A DNA stretch of 5,630 bases, taken from Clostridiales bacterium (GTDB lineage Bacteria; Bacillota; Desulfitobacteriia; Desulfitobacteriales; Desulfitobacteriaceae). Shown here piece after piece: positions 1-5,625 of the stretch. Positions within the stretch are counted from its first letter, which is position 1. Every line of letters begins with the position of its first letter. The notes under the pieces were generated by a model. That model did not search any database. It was not told where the DNA came from and saw only the letters and a list, made by a program, of their open reading frames with translations. The translations under genes and the position numbers were made by a program. The stretch spans positions 1 to 5,630 of the forward strand of contig DAHVVW010000157.1 of NCBI GenBank assembly GCA_027357125.1. Direction: 5' to 3'.

Positions 1-738
1 AATCAAAGGTGCACTTTGATCACGCCAGAGTTGAAACTGACGCATATCCAAATTTGCATGGCAAAGCGGACAAGCAGTGACAATCGCCTCCGCTCCACTC
101 TCCCTGGCCATGTCAATTATCCGCCCAACCACAGTCTTGGCAATCTGATCATCCCCACCGGCAAGCCTACCGCCACAGCACTCAGTCTTGTACGGCCAGT
201 TCAGCGCTTCCCCGCCCAGTGCTAAAAGGAGTCGGTCCAGGCTTTGCGGGTTTTCCGGGTTTTCTAACGCTCCCCGCGCTAAAAGGCAGCCGTAATAGGA
301 TACAACTTTCAATCCGCTTAAGCTTTTACGCGCATAAAGCTGAATTTTCTCAAGCACACTTTCCGTCGTAAATATTTGCACTGCACTTAAAGTATGAGGC
401 AAATCACCGATACTTTTCTGTAAAGCAGAAGATAATTCCTCTGCCAAAGTACTGTTGTGATTCAGCTCCTGTTTGCTCGCTGAGAGGTTTTCATAACAGA
501 TTGGACAGGGAACAACCACTTCCGTACTTAGCGCCTGAGCTTGCAGTAAATTCCGCACAGCCAAACCGTGAGCTAAGCCTTCATCTAAAGTAGAAGCTGA
601 ATTTCCTCCACAGCAATTCCAATCAGGCACCTCTTTTAAAATTATATCCAGTTTATCAGCCACTAAGCGCAAGGACTCGTCATATTCGCGAGCAGCAGTA
701 TGAGTCAGGCATCCTGGATAATAAGCAAACTCAGTCAC
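1..738 (-). CDS. hdrB: HdrB-like heterodisulfide reductase subunit B, two CCG domains (partial, C-terminus outside window)
   Basis: The frame is open from a GTG at 738 to the window edge, giving 246 residues of a protein normally about 290-300 long. Two complete cysteine-rich CCG motifs are visible: Cys10, Cys42-Cys43-Gly-Gly, Cys78-x2-Cys81, and Cys151, Cys187-Cys188-Gly-Gly, Cys223-x2-Cys226. In the HdrB family these motifs bind the non-cubane iron-sulfur clusters of the catalytic, disulfide-handling subunit; the protein is soluble and cytoplasmic. All ligand cysteines are present, so nothing suggests decay. The GTG start is chosen because a G-rich ribosome binding site (754-745) lies six bases upstream and the protein then begins close to the first CCG motif. 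The gene overlaps the end of hdrC by 8 bases, implying coupled translation and a physical complex. Bacteria generally lack coenzymes M and B, so the true substrate is unknown; family assignment is firm, physiological role is not. Confidence 0.93.
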   Translation of the reverse strand, partial: MTEFAYYPGCLTHTAAREYDESLRLVADKLDIILKEVPDWNCCGGNSASTLDEGLAHGLAVRNLLQAQALSTEVVVPCPICYENLSASKQELNHNSTLAEELSSALQKSIGDLPHTLSAVQIFTTESVLEKIQLYARKSLSGLKVVSYYGCLLARGALENPENPQSLDRLLLALGGEALNWPYKTECCGGRLAGGDDQIAKTVVGRIIDMARESGAEAIVTACPLCHANLDMRQFQLWRDQSAPLI

Positions 739-1198
739 CCATATCCCCCCTTTTAGCCCTGGCAAAAAGCCGCTTAATAGACACTTTGTCGTGAACACGC
801 CCACGAAAGACCTTAATCTTCCCGCGTTTGAGCATAGGCCAGCGGATTTCTTTTCTGGAGCCATTACTTATTCCGAGCGCTAACGCAGAAGAAGTACGGC
901 CATAGCGCTCAACCGAGTCCAAAAAGGCCTCGTGATAGGCCTGCACTTTGCCGGTACTAAGGGCACGGGCCTCACGTCTTAATTCCATAATTATATTAAG
1001 AAGGTCTACTTTGTGCGGGCAACGGCTTACGCAAATTTTACACCCGGTACAAAGCCAGAGAGACCGAGACTGTAAGACAGTATCTTTCAGATCAAGCTGG
1101 AGCAAGCGTACAATTTGGTGTGGCAGATAATCCATGGCAAAACTGACCGGACAACTGCCAGAACATTTCGCACACTGGTTACATTGCCAGACTTCCAT
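731..1198 (-). CDS. hdrC: HdrC-like heterodisulfide reductase subunit C, 2x[4Fe-4S] ferredoxin-type
   Basis: This 155-residue protein has two classical ferredoxin motifs: Cys6-x2-Cys9-x2-Cys12-x3-Cys16-Pro and Cys50-x2-Cys53-x2-Cys56-x3-Cys60-Pro. The spacing between them and the flanking sequence (YLPHQIVRLLQL, SRSLWLCTGCKIC) match HdrC, which passes electrons through two [4Fe-4S] clusters to HdrB. No membrane segment is visible, so it should be cytoplasmic. The ATG at 1198 is the only plausible start: a run of seven G at 1210-1204 serves as ribosome binding site and an in-frame TAG lies just upstream at 1225-1223. As a result only five residues precede the first cysteine, whereas many HdrC proteins have about 25-30. 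The C-terminal tail is basic and less conserved. The following hdrB starts inside its last codons. Electron donor partners such as HdrA are not in the window. Confidence 0.92.
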   Translation of the reverse strand: MEVWQCNQCAKCSGSCPVSFAMDYLPHQIVRLLQLDLKDTVLQSRSLWLCTGCKICVSRCPHKVDLLNIIMELRREARALSTGKVQAYHEAFLDSVERYGRTSSALALGISNGSRKEIRWPMLKRGKIKVFRGRVHDKVSIKRLFARAKRGDMGD

Positions 1199-1203
1199 GC
1201 TAA

Positions 1204-1210
1204 CCCCCCC
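1204..1210 (-). promoter_or_regulatory. G-run ribosome binding site of hdrC
   Basis: Seven consecutive G residues end five bases before the hdrC ATG. The run can pair with the CCUCC core of the 16S 3' end, with one G-U pair. It is the only SD-like sequence near the start and therefore supports the short N-terminus. A homopolymer of this length is also prone to slippage and to sequencing error. Confidence 0.6.
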
Positions 1211-1218
1211 GTACCTAT

Positions 1219-1257
1219 AACGCTATAGCTCCTGATTGTAAAAAGTTCTACAGCGTT
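1219..1257 (-). promoter_or_regulatory. Inverted repeat in the hdrC leader
   Basis: On the minus strand AACGCTGTAG (1257-1248) can pair with CTATAGCGTT (1228-1219) in a 10-bp stem with one G-U pair, enclosing a 19-base loop that carries an AGGAG. The hairpin ends eight bases before the G-run ribosome binding site of hdrC. It is not followed by a T-run, so it does not look like a terminator. It could be an mRNA structure affecting translation or stability, or a DNA operator with half-sites; the sequence does not decide. No convincing -35/-10 pair could be assigned to hdrC between 1199 and 1341. Confidence 0.4.
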
Positions 1258-1341
1258 CGATATTTCCAAGCGAATCCCTACTATGTATAGTTCTAGCCAA
1301 GCAGAGCAAATTCCTTCGCTCCAGCGCAAATTTACCAACTT

Positions 1342-1386
1342 AAAAAGTAATAGACCCTGCAACAATCTCTTGCTACAAGGTCTATT
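1342..1386 (-). terminator. Rho-independent terminator after speD
   Basis: An 8-bp perfect stem, AATAGACC (1386-1379) with GGTCTATT (1356-1349) on the minus strand, can extend inward by further pairs around GCAA/TTGC. It is followed by ACTTTTTAA, a five-T run. It lies about 40 bases after the speD stop codon and separates speD from the hdr operon, which indicates independent transcription of the two. Confidence 0.75.
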
Positions 1387-1425
1387 AGCCTTTCATCTTA
1401 GTCCGGAATAAAATAAATATCCCTC

Positions 1426-1803
1426 CTAAAGATTTACCGCTTCCTTTGGGGTCTCAAAGATGCCGCGTTTCATTTCCGTAGCTGTCATATGACCTGCCTG
1501 AAACTTTTTCGTCAGAAAGTTGCAGGCATCCCAGGGATTGACGCGATCCCCGCACGTGAAGACGTCAACGGCTGCATAACCGAGTTCGGGCCAAGTATGG
1601 ATGGCGAGATGGGACTCGGAAATTACAACTACACCACTCACACCTTGAGGACTAAACTTATGAAATACAACCTCCCGCACTTCAGCTCCTGCTTCCAGGG
1701 CTGCGTTGACCATAATGGCTTCGACCTTTTCACGATCGTTCAAAGTATCGAAACTACAACCATACATTTCAGCCAACACATGACGTCCCAGAGAATTGCT
1801 CAT
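1426..1803 (-). CDS. speD: S-adenosylmethionine decarboxylase proenzyme, prokaryotic class 1B
   Basis: SpeD removes the carboxyl group of S-adenosylmethionine to give the aminopropyl donor for spermidine synthesis. The 125-residue protein has the usual length of the short bacterial form. The self-cleavage site is intact: the proenzyme is cut between Glu63 and Ser64 in [14 protein letters not shown], and Ser64 becomes the pyruvoyl cofactor. His69 and Cys84 (FTCGD) match the processing and catalytic residues known from the Thermotoga enzyme, offset by one residue. The frame stays open upstream to 1926, but the ATG at 1803 is preferred: homologues begin near the LGRHVLAE motif, AAAAGGGGG lies upstream at 1825-1817 (13 bases away, rather long), and the predicted promoter lies inside the upstream extension. 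No spermidine synthase or arginine decarboxylase gene is adjacent. The gene appears to be transcribed alone, between its own promoter and terminator. Confidence 0.96.
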   Translation of the reverse strand: MSNSLGRHVLAEMYGCSFDTLNDREKVEAIMVNAALEAGAEVREVVFHKFSPQGVSGVVVISESHLAIHTWPELGYAAVDVFTCGDRVNPWDACNFLTKKFQAGHMTATEMKRGIFETPKEAVNL

Positions 1804-1842
1804 CTTATAATCGTTGCCCCCTTTTGCTTGCCAAAATATGAA

Positions 1843-1884
1843 GGAATCCGAGCCGGACACTTGCATGCCGGTGACCCAAATTCC
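1843..1884 (-). promoter_or_regulatory. Predicted hairpin in the speD 5' leader
   Basis: GGAATTTGG (1884-1876) can pair with TCGGATTCC (1851-1843) using three G-U pairs, and inside it CCGG (1871-1868) pairs with CCGG (1856-1853) across an 11-base loop. It begins about five bases after the predicted transcription start. No known riboswitch is recognised. It may be a control or stabilising structure, or a chance fold. Confidence 0.35.
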
Positions 1885-1895
1885 CATCGAAATAA

Positions 1896-1923
1896 ATTGT
1901 AGCATAAAGTTCCCTATTGTCAA
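1896..1923 (-). promoter_or_regulatory. Sigma-A-type promoter of speD
   Basis: On the minus strand a perfect -35 TTGACA (1923-1918) is separated by 16 bases from a -10 TACAAT (1901-1896), which matches TATAAT at five of six positions. An AT-rich stretch (AATTAAATTTTTTG) precedes the -35 box and could act as an UP element. Transcription would start near 1889, leaving a leader of about 86 bases before the speD ATG. Confidence 0.8.
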
Positions 1924-2019
1924 CAAAAAATTTAATTAAGAAGCTTATGCCATAACTATTTACAGGTTTTCACAGAATAGGTTGTGCTCATGTGGTTTTT
2001 CGCGGTATTCCTTTGGTAT

Positions 2020-2205
2020 TTAATTTATGAATTTCAAAAAAGTTGGTGCATCATTGTAGCTCTCCGGCGGATAAAACTCCTTATTCCGGAAAATCTAAAA
2101 TGAAGGAAAAACCCCAACATGCCCAAGGGATTTATTCTAGGGCATGAAACGATGGGTATTGTCAAATCCTTCCCTTGCGGCAATTCCCCCAAGCAGCATG
2201 GTCAT
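2020..2205 (-). pseudogene. Small open frame behind the glycerate kinase, interrupted by two in-frame TAG codons
   Basis: A perfect AGGAGG (2222-2217) directly follows the glycerate kinase stop and precedes an ATG at 2205 by 11 bases. The first segment, MTMLLGGIAAREGFDNTHRFMP, is 22 residues and ends at TAG 2139-2137. The same frame continues for 13 codons (NKSLGHVGVFPSF) to a second TAG at 2097-2095, then 24 codons (starting IFRNKEFYPPES, ending FLKFIN) to a TAA at 2022-2020. The text reads like protein, with aromatic, proline and charged residues mixed, but I do not recognise a family. It may be a decayed short gene, a genuine 22-residue small protein with unrelated sequence after it, or chance: two stops in about 60 codons is not statistically remarkable. 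The strong ribosome binding site is the best argument for a present or former gene. Confidence 0.3.
2106..2146 (-). terminator. Possible terminator after the glycerate kinase unit
   Basis: A perfect 7-bp stem CATGCCC (2146-2140) / GGGCATG (2124-2118) with a 15-base loop is followed on the minus strand by TTGGGGTTTTT. It lies about 80 bases after the glycerate kinase stop and overlaps the first TAG of the small open frame. The gap between stem and T-run and the large loop make it weaker than the speD terminator, but it is at the right place to end the regulator-kinase-glycerate kinase transcript. Confidence 0.45.
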
Positions 2206-2216
2206 GGTTTGAGATA

Positions 2217-2222
2217 CCTCCT
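2217..2222 (-). promoter_or_regulatory. Perfect Shine-Dalgarno site after the glycerate kinase stop
   Basis: AGGAGG starts one base after the TAA of the glycerate kinase gene and is followed by ATGs at 2205 (11 bases away) and 2199. It matches the canonical consensus better than the site of any confident gene in the window, which suggests that a gene is, or once was, translated here. Confidence 0.5.
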
Positions 2223-2223
2223 G

Positions 2224-3375
2224 TTACTTCATTTGCATCCCTACCTGGACTAAGCGACATAGCCTACCCGTGGCCGCAGCTACCAGATCGTCTACGTCAA
2301 CCATGCACTCCTCCAAAGTCATCGGCTGGGGTACTATACTCATGAGCCCTGAAATTCCTTGCTGTAATACATCTTCATGGCCGGGTCCAAGTCCACCGGA
2401 CAGACATAAAGTCGGCACATTGTACTTTTGAGCGAGAGTGGCTACGCCTACGGGCGCTTTCCCATGGGCCGTCTGCATATCGGTGCGTCCTTCACCGGTG
2501 ATCACCAGATCGGCATGCTTTACTTTCTCCTCAAAACCGGCGGTCTCCAGGATGATTTGAATCCCAGGGCGCAACTCGGACGGCGTAAAGATCAGCAAGC
2601 CTGCGCCCAGGCCACCGGCGGCCCCTGCTCCCGGAGTTTCCGCCACATCTTTACCGGTAATCGATTTTGCCAGCTCAGCGTAGTGTTTAAGAGCTTGGTC
2701 CAGCTCGGCTACCATCGCGGGCGTCGCTCCTTTTTGCGGGCCATAAACCGTCGACGCACCGCGAGGACCGCATAAAGGATTATCAACATCACAAGCAAGC
2801 AAAATTGTGGTTTCAGCTAAACGGAAATCCAGTTGGGAAACATCAATCTTAGCCAAATTTTTAAGTGCCGCTCCCCCATTAGGCAATTCATTATTTGATC
2901 GGTCCAGGAATTTGGCTCCCAAGGCTCTGGCCATCCCCGCTCCGCCATCATTGGTGGCACTGCCGCCGATACCAATAATCAATTTTCGGATTCCTTGATC
3001 AAGAGCTGCTTTAATCAGTTGCCCGATGCCATAAGTTGTGGCAAGCAGGGGATTGCGTTTCTCCTTAGATAACAGCGTGAGCCCGGACGCCGCAGCCACT
3101 TCAATGACCGCAGTTTTTCCATCTCCAAGGATGCCCCAACGCGCTTCCACCACATCTCCTAACGGCCCCATTACCTGCTGGTACACAATCCGACCGCCGG
3201 TGGCCGTTACCAAAGCCTCTGTAGTTCCTTCCCCGCCATCAGCTATCGGCACTTTGGTTACCTGTGCTTCCCGAAAAACCGCTAGAATCCCGCGCTCCAT
3301 GGCATTTGCCACCTCTGGTGCGGATAAACTTTCATTATATGAGTCTGGAGCTACTACAATACGCACACTCTTCAC
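2224..3375 (-). CDS. Glycerate kinase (GlxK/GarK family, glycerate 2-kinase)
   Basis: This cytoplasmic enzyme phosphorylates D-glycerate with ATP; members of this family give 2-phosphoglycerate, feeding glycerate into lower glycolysis. The 383 residues match the family length and carry its signatures in order: APDSYNESLSA (9-19), PIADGGEGT (43-51), GIGGSATNDGGAGM (135-148), CDVDNPL (195-201), YGPQKGA (211-217), GAGAAGGLGAG (249-259) and VITGEGRTD (291-299) followed by HGK (304-306). The usual Lys of the N-terminal DSFKESLSA motif is Asn14 here. The start is ambiguous: GTG at 3375 gives the longest frame, but GTG at 3366 (codon 4) gives the N-terminus typical of homologues and has GGGA at a better distance. 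The gene lies 32 bases after the histidine kinase stop with no visible terminator between, so co-transcription with the two-component genes is likely. The TAA stop is followed at once by a strong ribosome binding site. Confidence 0.94.
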   Translation of the reverse strand: MKSVRIVVAPDSYNESLSAPEVANAMERGILAVFREAQVTKVPIADGGEGTTEALVTATGGRIVYQQVMGPLGDVVEARWGILGDGKTAVIEVAAASGLTLLSKEKRNPLLATTYGIGQLIKAALDQGIRKLIIGIGGSATNDGGAGMARALGAKFLDRSNNELPNGGAALKNLAKIDVSQLDFRLAETTILLACDVDNPLCGPRGASTVYGPQKGATPAMVAELDQALKHYAELAKSITGKDVAETPGAGAAGGLGAGLLIFTPSELRPGIQIILETAGFEEKVKHADLVITGEGRTDMQTAHGKAPVGVATLAQKYNVPTLCLSGGLGPGHEDVLQQGISGLMSIVPQPMTLEECMVDVDDLVAAATGRLCRLVQVGMQMK

Positions 3376-3407
3376 ATCCCACAGTAATTGTCTTTAACTA
3401 TTGTTCT

Positions 3408-4874
3408 CTAAATTGTTTTTGTTGCCGGAAGCCAGACATAAAACACGCTTCCCGCTCCTGCGGCACTTTTTACCCGGATCGTACCTCCATGGAGATCAAC
3501 GATCGATTTGCTAATAGCCAACCCCAGCCCGGCTCCGCCGTATTTGCGGGTGCGGGAGGAATCAATCCGATAAAAACGCTCAAACAGATGCGGCAAATGC
3601 TCCTCCGGTATGCCGGAACCGTTGTCTCTTACTGCCAGCTCAACACCGGCACCGGCGGCATCCAAGGATATCTCTATGACTCCCTTTTCCGGATCGGTGT
3701 GCTCGACCGCATTATGGAAAAGATTCAAGAGGACCTGTTTCATTTTGTCTTCATCGAACCAGCACCTTGAATGCGGGGCAAGCCGCAAATCGACGCAGCG
3801 ATTTCCCGCCGGCAGCCTTAACTGCGGTTCCATTTCCCTGATCAGATCGTCCAGATCTCCTTCATTGAACTCAATATTCGGCGAGCGATCGAGTTTCGCC
3901 AGCAGAAGCAGGTCCTGAACCAGCTTTTTCATGCGCTCCGATTCCGCGTACATGCTTGTTAGGGATTTGTGCAGCTTATCCGGCTGATTTACGGCCCCGC
4001 GAAGAAGCACTTCCAAAAACCCGTGAATAGAAGTCAGTGGAGTGCGCAGCTCGTGGGAGGCATCGGCCACAAAGCGGCGCATCTGCTCTTTAGCCTCTTT
4101 TTCAGCAGCGAAAGAGGATTCAAGCCGCTCCAGCATCCCATTAAAAGATGTTGCCAGACGGTCAATTTCCATCTGACCCTGCTCGGCGGGGAAACGCTCG
4201 GTCAGATTTCCGGCATCGATTTGTTCCACCTTACCCACCATATTGGACAAGGGAACTAATGTTTTGCGCAGCACGGGAATAAATGCCAGCAGGCCCCCGA
4301 TTAAAGCCAAAAGCGCGAGTGCCAGAAACGTGAAAAGCTGCTGCAGCAAAATGTCCTGTAAAGGCTTGGTCCCGACACTCACTTGAATCACCCCGAGCAG
4401 AAGGCCCCGATCCTCAATTGTCTGCAGAACGACCAACTGCTCATTTCCGGACCCATTATCAAACACTTGATAAGTCAATTTTCGCTTAGCTTGAACGGTG
4501 GCCTGGTAATCTTCCACCGCTAGCTTGGGCGGGGCTCCGCCATCCAGCCGTGAATTGGAGAGAACGGAAAAATTACCCCCCCGATCAATGAACGCGATGG
4601 CAGCGTCCGGTAAAAACACAAACGGCACACGGTTGGGACCGTTTACGAACGAATTGATGACAACCTGTTCCCAGGCGTCCGGGGAAAGCGATAAAATCTG
4701 GGTCTGCATACTGGACGCTTTATTTTGGTAGATAAACTCCCGCATTACCGCATATTGGAACAAGCCCACGATCAGCATGAGCCCGGCCATTACCAGCAGG
4801 GAACGGGATAAAAGCTGAAAACGCAGAGAGTTCTTTTGCCTGAACAAGTGCTGAAAGCGGCTGCGTATGCTCAT
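3408..4874 (-). CDS. Membrane sensor histidine kinase (HAMP, HisKA, HATPase_c)
   Basis: A 488-residue sensor kinase with the usual order of parts. A membrane segment at about 21-43 is followed by an extracytoplasmic region of about 130 residues (45-178) that I cannot assign to a named sensor fold, a second membrane segment at about 177-202, and a HAMP linker (about 201-254, including MEIDRLATSFNGM). The dimerisation domain carries the phospho-accepting His274 in DASHELRTP. The ATP-binding domain has an N-box (NLFHNAVEH, Asn388), G1 DNGSGI (417-422), F-box HLFERFYR and G2 YGGAGLGLAI (445-454). All catalytic boxes are intact; the Ala in GGAGLGL is a mild variant of the usual Ser/Thr. The ATG at 4874 overlaps the regulator stop as ATGA and there is no strong ribosome binding site, so translation is probably coupled. 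The architecture resembles Firmicutes kinases paired with OmpR-type regulators; the signal cannot be inferred. Confidence 0.96.
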   Translation of the reverse strand: MSIRSRFQHLFRQKNSLRFQLLSRSLLVMAGLMLIVGLFQYAVMREFIYQNKASSMQTQILSLSPDAWEQVVINSFVNGPNRVPFVFLPDAAIAFIDRGGNFSVLSNSRLDGGAPPKLAVEDYQATVQAKRKLTYQVFDNGSGNEQLVVLQTIEDRGLLLGVIQVSVGTKPLQDILLQQLFTFLALALLALIGGLLAFIPVLRKTLVPLSNMVGKVEQIDAGNLTERFPAEQGQMEIDRLATSFNGMLERLESSFAAEKEAKEQMRRFVADASHELRTPLTSIHGFLEVLLRGAVNQPDKLHKSLTSMYAESERMKKLVQDLLLLAKLDRSPNIEFNEGDLDDLIREMEPQLRLPAGNRCVDLRLAPHSRCWFDEDKMKQVLLNLFHNAVEHTDPEKGVIEISLDAAGAGVELAVRDNGSGIPEEHLPHLFERFYRIDSSRTRKYGGAGLGLAISKSIVDLHGGTIRVKSAAGAGSVFYVWLPATKTI

Positions 4875-5554
4875 GACAGGTCAACCCGATAGCCTGACCC
4901 GCGCAATGTGCGGATCAGGCTATGTTCTTTGTCTTGTAACTTATCCCGAAGCGAGCGGATATACACCTCAACGATATTTTCATCCCCCACGAAGTCATAA
5001 CCCCACACTTTATCCAGGATCATGGTTTTGCTTAAGACCATGCCTTGATTGAACACCATGAATTTAAGCAGCTCGTATTCAGTCGGGGAAAGCTCCAACA
5101 CCCGGTCATTATAATGAATTTCTTTGCGCCGGTCGTCAATGCGAAAAAATCCGATCACGACCTCCCCTACCAGATTGGGAAATTGATTGCGAATTCTGGC
5201 CTGAATGCGTGCCAGTAATTCTTCGAAACTGAACGGTTTGGCCATATAATCGTCTGCCCCGAGCGTCAGCCCTTTCACCCGGTCCTCAACTTCATCTTTA
5301 GCCGTGAGCATAATAATTGCAATATTCCCAGTCTTTTTAAGCATGCGGCATACTTCGAACCCGTCCATGCCAGGCATCATGACATCAAGAATTGCGATAT
5401 GGGGCTGGAACTGTTTGGCCATCGTTACCGCCGCCATCCCGTCCTGGGCCGTTTGCACCTCAAAGCCTTCATTTAAAAGGCCCATCTCTAAAAACTCCAA
5501 AATATTCGGTTCATCATCGACCAGCAATATTTTAATTCCTTTTAATTTCTGCAT
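4871..5554 (-). CDS. OmpR/PhoB-family response regulator
   Basis: A 227-residue DNA-binding regulator. The receiver domain (about 6-120) has the acidic pair Asp13-Asp14 (LLVDDEP), the phospho-accepting Asp57 (AILDVMMPGMDG), Thr84 (IMLTAKDE) and Lys106 (MAKPFSFEELLAR). The winged-helix domain (about 133-225) shows ELSPTEYELL, the recognition region ENIVEVYIRSLRDKL and the wing IRTLRGSGYRV. The frame is open up to an ATG at 5593, but the ATG at 5554 is preferred: AAGGGGG (5569-5563) sits eight bases upstream, and the protein then begins MQKLKGIKILLVDDEP, as is normal for the family, while no ribosome binding site precedes 5593. It is the first gene of the unit in this window and overlaps the kinase gene by 4 bases, so the two form a cognate pair. 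Confidence 0.97.
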   Translation of the reverse strand: MQKLKGIKILLVDDEPNILEFLEMGLLNEGFEVQTAQDGMAAVTMAKQFQPHIAILDVMMPGMDGFEVCRMLKKTGNIAIIMLTAKDEVEDRVKGLTLGADDYMAKPFSFEELLARIQARIRNQFPNLVGEVVIGFFRIDDRRKEIHYNDRVLELSPTEYELLKFMVFNQGMVLSKTMILDKVWGYDFVGDENIVEVYIRSLRDKLQDKEHSLIRTLRGSGYRVDLS

Positions 5555-5562
5555 CAAGTCCG

Positions 5563-5569
5563 CCCCCTT
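5563..5569 (-). promoter_or_regulatory. Ribosome binding site that decides the response regulator start
   Basis: AAGGGGG is followed by eight bases and then the ATG at 5554. The spacing is ideal, and the upstream ATG at 5593 has only CATCTAAAAA before it, so this site favours the shorter protein. Confidence 0.75.
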
Positions 5570-5603
5570 AGACCGCATTAACATTAAATCCATTTTTTAG
5601 ATG

Positions 5604-5625
5604 GCTTTATTATGCAATATAAAGC
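5604..5625. promoter_or_regulatory. Imperfect palindrome upstream of the response regulator, possible operator
   Basis: GCTTTAT (5604-5610) and ATAAAGC (5619-5625) are perfect inverted arms around an 8-base spacer with a TGCA centre, giving a 22-base palindrome with two mismatched pairs. A -10-like CATAAT on the minus strand (5614-5609) lies inside it; the matching -35 would fall outside the window. No T-run follows on either strand, so a terminator is unlikely. It may be an operator over the promoter of the two-component operon. Confidence 0.35.

Larger units (their letters stand above)
1927..2223. other. Intergenic region between glycerate kinase and speD
   Basis: About 300 bases without a confident gene. 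The half next to the glycerate kinase holds the AGGAGG site, the amber-interrupted open frame and the possible terminator. A second small inverted repeat, CGGATAA/TTATTCCG with one bulge, lies at about 2066-2089 inside that open frame. The half next to speD (1927-2019) is AT-rich and shows nothing beyond the upstream part of the speD promoter. No RNA gene or mobile element end was seen. Confidence 0.6.

Noticed and set aside
1199..1341. Promoter for hdrC
   Set aside because: Several TTG-containing hexamers and AT-rich -10-like hexamers are present, but none pair with 16-18 base spacing and good matches, so no promoter is called.
1087..1365. Minus-strand open frame upstream of and overlapping hdrC
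   Set aside because: It begins with TTG inside the speD terminator, has no good ribosome binding site, and overlaps hdrC by more than 100 bases in another frame; the translation shows no motif.
1489..1902. Plus-strand open frame opposite speD
   Set aside because: It is the complement of a highly conserved SpeD coding region and its product shows no recognisable family features.
2066..2089. Small inverted repeat CGGATAA/TTATTCCG as a terminator
   Set aside because: It has a bulge and no T-run follows on either strand; better treated as a chance repeat within the intergenic frame.
3264..3770. Plus-strand open frame across the glycerate kinase / histidine kinase junction
   Set aside because: It lies opposite two well-supported genes and has no recognisable domain; the same reasoning removes the other plus-strand frames in the window.
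5555..5593. N-terminal extension of the response regulator to the ATG at 5593
   Set aside because: No ribosome binding site precedes it, whereas an ideal one precedes the ATG at 5554, which also gives the family-typical N-terminus.
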